43,193 nucleotides of DNA from an uncultured Bacteroidales bacterium (lineage in GTDB: Bacteria > Bacteroidota > Bacteroidia > Bacteroidales > UBA932), in contig CAMJKI010000012.1 of assembly GCA_946406355.1 (NCBI GenBank), positions 1 to 43,193 on the forward strand, written 5' to 3'. A program made the position numbers and the translations under genes. Positions 41,480 through 43,193 of this stretch are shown here, in pieces (positions within the stretch are counted from its first letter, which is position 1; each line of letters starts with the position of its first letter). The notes beneath the pieces were generated by a model. It was given only the letters and a program-made list of their open reading frames with translations, did not search any database and was not told the origin of the DNA.

Positions 41480-41507
41480 AACCGTTCCAACCGTTCTCAC
41501 AAAAACA
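41480..41507 (-). promoter_or_regulatory. Leader of the TIR operon with a doubled octamer
   Basis: AACCGTTC occurs twice in direct repeat (41480-41487 and 41489-41496). A one-mismatch -7 box, TGTTTTTG, lies on the minus strand at 41507-41500. The repeats therefore sit over the expected transcription start, where a repressor could act. The remaining bases up to 41689 hold no gene I can support. Confidence 0.4.
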
Positions 41508-41689
41508 TCAAATTGAAACGAAAGTTTAAAATCCCAGTTTTCTCCTGAAAGGACCGGAACCGTAAATGGACTCCTCATTATCATCTACCCTGTCCAGTCT
41601 GTAAAATCAAAAAAATGGCTATCCAGGATAAGCGCCAAGGTTTGAATCGATGTATAGTGGTATATCTTCATTATTTCATTCTAATTAAA

Positions 41690-42340
41690 TTATGCAGCCA
41701 GAGGAGCCTGTAGCGCTATTCTTTGTGCTATTGCAGAAACCTTGATGAGATTCTGTGTATAGCTCTTTACAGAATACATCTTACTCCTAAAGGCGTCATA
41801 GCAGATACAGTATTTGTCCTCTACAATGTATTCCGGGAATAACGTCTGAAGATAATACTTTATCATACAGGCAATCATCGTGGCTTCCTCTTCCTTGAAG
41901 GCCGATTTTTTCAGTTTTGTCTTAATAGCTCCAACGTGGTATCTCCCCTGAGGGTCTTTCCACATGATAATTGCATCCGGATTAACATCCAGTTCGATAC
42001 CGTAAAAGGGGATCGATTTGGCAGCAGGTTTAAGCATTGTTTTTCCTTTAAGCATATCAAAGGACATCGCATACATCAGCTTCACCGCCAACTTAGAATT
42101 CTCGCAATCCTTTCTCTGGAAGTCTGTCTGTGGTACGACTTCATCTAATTTAGTCAACAGGGACTCCAAAATACCATAATTGATACTCTCCGCAAAAAAA
42201 GACCTTACACCAGGCCGAATGCGCGAATACCAGAATGGTGCATCATGATTCTCGATGATCCTATGAATGGAACTGTTCAAACTGCTTTCACTTCTACTAT
42301 TGATAAGAGAAGCGAACATATTCAAATATATTTTAACCAT
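41690..42340 (-). CDS. Unrecognised 216-aa protein, possible PD-(D/E)XK nuclease fold
   Basis: The start MVKIYLNMFASLINSRSESS was chosen; a GTG 15 codons earlier is also open. The best clue is the segment GIELDVNPDAIIMWKD followed after about eight residues by GAIKTKLKK (residues 114-145). A 'PD-x-hydrophobic ... strand with I-K/K-x-K' arrangement occurs in PD-(D/E)XK nucleases and related phosphodiesterase folds, though the usual Glu before the Lys is not obvious. The N-terminal third is helical with WYSRIRPGV. The gene is AT-rich and stands alone beside the TIR operon. Defence or mobile-element function is likely by context only. Confidence 0.5.
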   Translation of the reverse strand: MVKIYLNMFASLINSRSESSLNSSIHRIIENHDAPFWYSRIRPGVRSFFAESINYGILESLLTKLDEVVPQTDFQRKDCENSKLAVKLMYAMSFDMLKGKTMLKPAAKSIPFYGIELDVNPDAIIMWKDPQGRYHVGAIKTKLKKSAFKEEEATMIACMIKYYLQTLFPEYIVEDKYCICYDAFRSKMYSVKSYTQNLIKVSAIAQRIALQAPLAA

Positions 42341-42394
42341 ATTTCTTTGAATTAAACTAATTAACCAATAAAGTGTACCGTCCACTTATTGCCG

Positions 42395-42402
42395 CGAAGA
42401 TA
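42395..42402 (-). promoter_or_regulatory. Promoter of the 216-aa gene
   Basis: TATCTTCG on the minus strand is a one-mismatch -7 box. A TTTG -33 element lies 20 nt upstream. Confidence 0.5.
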
Positions 42403-42884
42403 GATTAATTAGTATTGATAATCAAAGAAATAGCAAGGAAAAGTTATCAACAAAAAGGCGCAATGCCTGTTAATTACCTATATATCAAACAAATATGGCA
42501 TTGTCGCATTTGGAATTATTCAAATAACTAACATGTAAGCATCCCTTATTTGATTCGTTTTCAAACAGAATTCCGCAAGTCGGATAAAAAAGTTTGGAAA
42601 TTATTTACGGTGTTTTCGTAACTGATTGCATGTCAGTAGTTAAAGAAAGCAGCAGAGAGCGGCTGCTCACCGATGCTCAGTTGGATAAGAATGAAAACTT
42701 GGATAAAACCACAAGCCCGTTGTGGTCTCACCCATATATTGATTCGCTCAGGTTGCAAATTCCGCTGAGGAGGGGAAAAACTTAAAAGAAAGTGAAGGCT
42801 GAGATAGTTTTTGACTAGGGTTACAAAAATACAAAATATCAGCAATTTACAAGGTCAGCTATGTGAATCTTCCCGGAAGTTTAC
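42403..42884. other. AT-rich intergenic region with an orphan terminator-like hairpin
   Basis: No convincing gene is present; the small open frames of 60-70 codons have no recognisable content. Two structures stand out. CCACAA-GCCCG-TTGTGG (42709-42725) is followed on the minus strand by TTTTAT and looks like an intrinsic terminator, yet no minus-strand gene precedes it. CTCAG...CTGAG (42747-42769) encloses GTTGCAAATTC and recalls REP-type palindromes. The region could be the end of a lost mobile element or hide a small RNA. Confidence 0.35.
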
Positions 42885-42892
42885 TACATTTG
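42885..42892 (+). promoter_or_regulatory. -7 promoter box of the last gene
   Basis: TACATTTG on the plus strand ends only 4 nt before the ATG at 42897, so transcription would start at or next to the start codon, giving a leaderless mRNA. Confidence 0.5.
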
Positions 42893-42896
42893 CATA

Positions 42897-43193
42897 ATGA
42901 ACGTTGAGATTAACATAGACCGGCTCAATTATCTTTTGTCCTTGTACAGGATGAAAGACACGGACCTGTTGGATGTCCTCAACAAAGACCGCAAGCGCAA
43001 AATAACTGGCCGTCAAGTATTTGCAGAGTCCATAGACCTCAGCATCCTCAAAAAAATCGATGAGCTTTTTGGCAAGGGGTTTCCATTCTATATAGATCCT
43101 ACACCCCTTAATCCTTCCCCTGGAATGAGCGTCTTCTTCCGCAAGAAAACCTTCAGTGAAGAGCTCAATTTCACTGCCAAGAAAGTCGTCAAC
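42897..43193 (+). CDS. Possible ImmA/IrrE-type metallopeptidase protein, N-terminal 99 codons (runs off the window end)
   Basis: The protein starts MNVEINIDRLNYLLSLYRMK and continues TDLLDVLNKDRKRKITGRQV, a helix-turn-helix-like beginning. It then has GKGFPFYIDPTPL and SVFFRKKTFSEELNFTAKKV, which resemble the linker before the zinc peptidase domain of HTH/ImmA-IrrE proteins of Bacteroidota accessory regions. The HExxH motif would lie beyond the window. Such proteins cleave repressors or act in toxin-antitoxin and phage-control modules. Identification is tentative. Confidence 0.5.
   Translation, partial: MNVEINIDRLNYLLSLYRMKDTDLLDVLNKDRKRKITGRQVFAESIDLSILKKIDELFGKGFPFYIDPTPLNPSPGMSVFFRKKTFSEELNFTAKKVVN

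Noticed and set aside
42594..42845. Small open frames of 63 and 70 codons
   Set aside because: They overlap each other on opposite strands and cover a hairpin, with no family resemblance or clear start signals.

Overview
The window looks like the chromosome of a GC-rich member of the Bacteroidales, probably an uncultured gut or rumen lineage (the exact genus is a guess). The support is a set of Bacteroidota-type -7 promoter boxes (TAnnTTTG) in front of many operons, few Shine-Dalgarno sequences, and typical families: GH97, DUF4301, DUF721 beside recF, Bacteroidales lipoproteins and an Omp85-like barrel. The left two thirds are dense and GC-rich. From about 27.5 kb rightward the gene content becomes accessory, and beyond about 37.3 kb the DNA becomes AT-rich.

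Positions 1-27.1 kb are mostly housekeeping and ordinary metabolism. In order they hold citrate lyase subunits (citE partial, citD); DUF4301 and pdxB; a DUF721 gene with recF; a divergent TPR membrane protein with yebC; a lipoprotein esterase and a GT4 glycosyltransferase; a GH97 glycosidase; an aquaporin; an alpha/beta hydrolase with an Omp85-like protein; and a membrane-bound sugar-nucleotide dehydratase (CapD/WbpM type). These are followed by an EamA permease; an acyltransferase/M28 peptidase/CDF operon; a three-gene ECF sigma module with a textbook AAC-N17-CGTC promoter; purU; YhfC-type membrane protease with an AlkD-like repair protein; purT; a rhodanese-metallo-beta-lactamase fusion; bcp; and a uracil-DNA-glycosylase-family gene. 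PurU releases formate and PurT consumes it, so the two close a local formate loop for purine synthesis.

Positions 27.1-43.2 kb form a defence-rich accessory region. It contains a complete Wadjet-type anti-plasmid operon, jetA-jetB-jetC-jetD on the minus strand (27653-33913). The operon is followed on its upstream side by a small-protein/GNAT pair, then by a metallophosphoesterase with an unrecognised 546-aa partner. A 3' fragment of the same phosphoesterase lies just past the jetD stop, so the Wadjet block sits between a whole and a broken copy of one gene. Further right are a chimeric phosphoesterase fragment, a RelE/ParE toxin-antitoxin pair, a 77-aa protein resembling the N-terminus of JetD, an unusual 70-nt tRNA-Met(CAT) that leads directly into a small membrane protein, a two-gene operon of a TIR-domain protein and a DUF2971 protein, a possible PD-(D/E)XK protein, and the start of a possible ImmA/IrrE-type gene.

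The most unexpected signal is regulatory. Four promoters in the accessory region each carry a 30-31 bp palindrome exactly 19 nt upstream of the -7 box; three share the half-site GCAAATCTTTGCAA and the fourth is a divergent version. They precede a winged-helix-like gene, the 546-aa/phosphoesterase operon, the chimeric phosphoesterase fragment and tRNA-Met. This suggests one unrecognised regulator, or one mobile promoter cassette, shared by several accessory units. The other prime candidate for an undescribed system is the TIR-DUF2971 operon.
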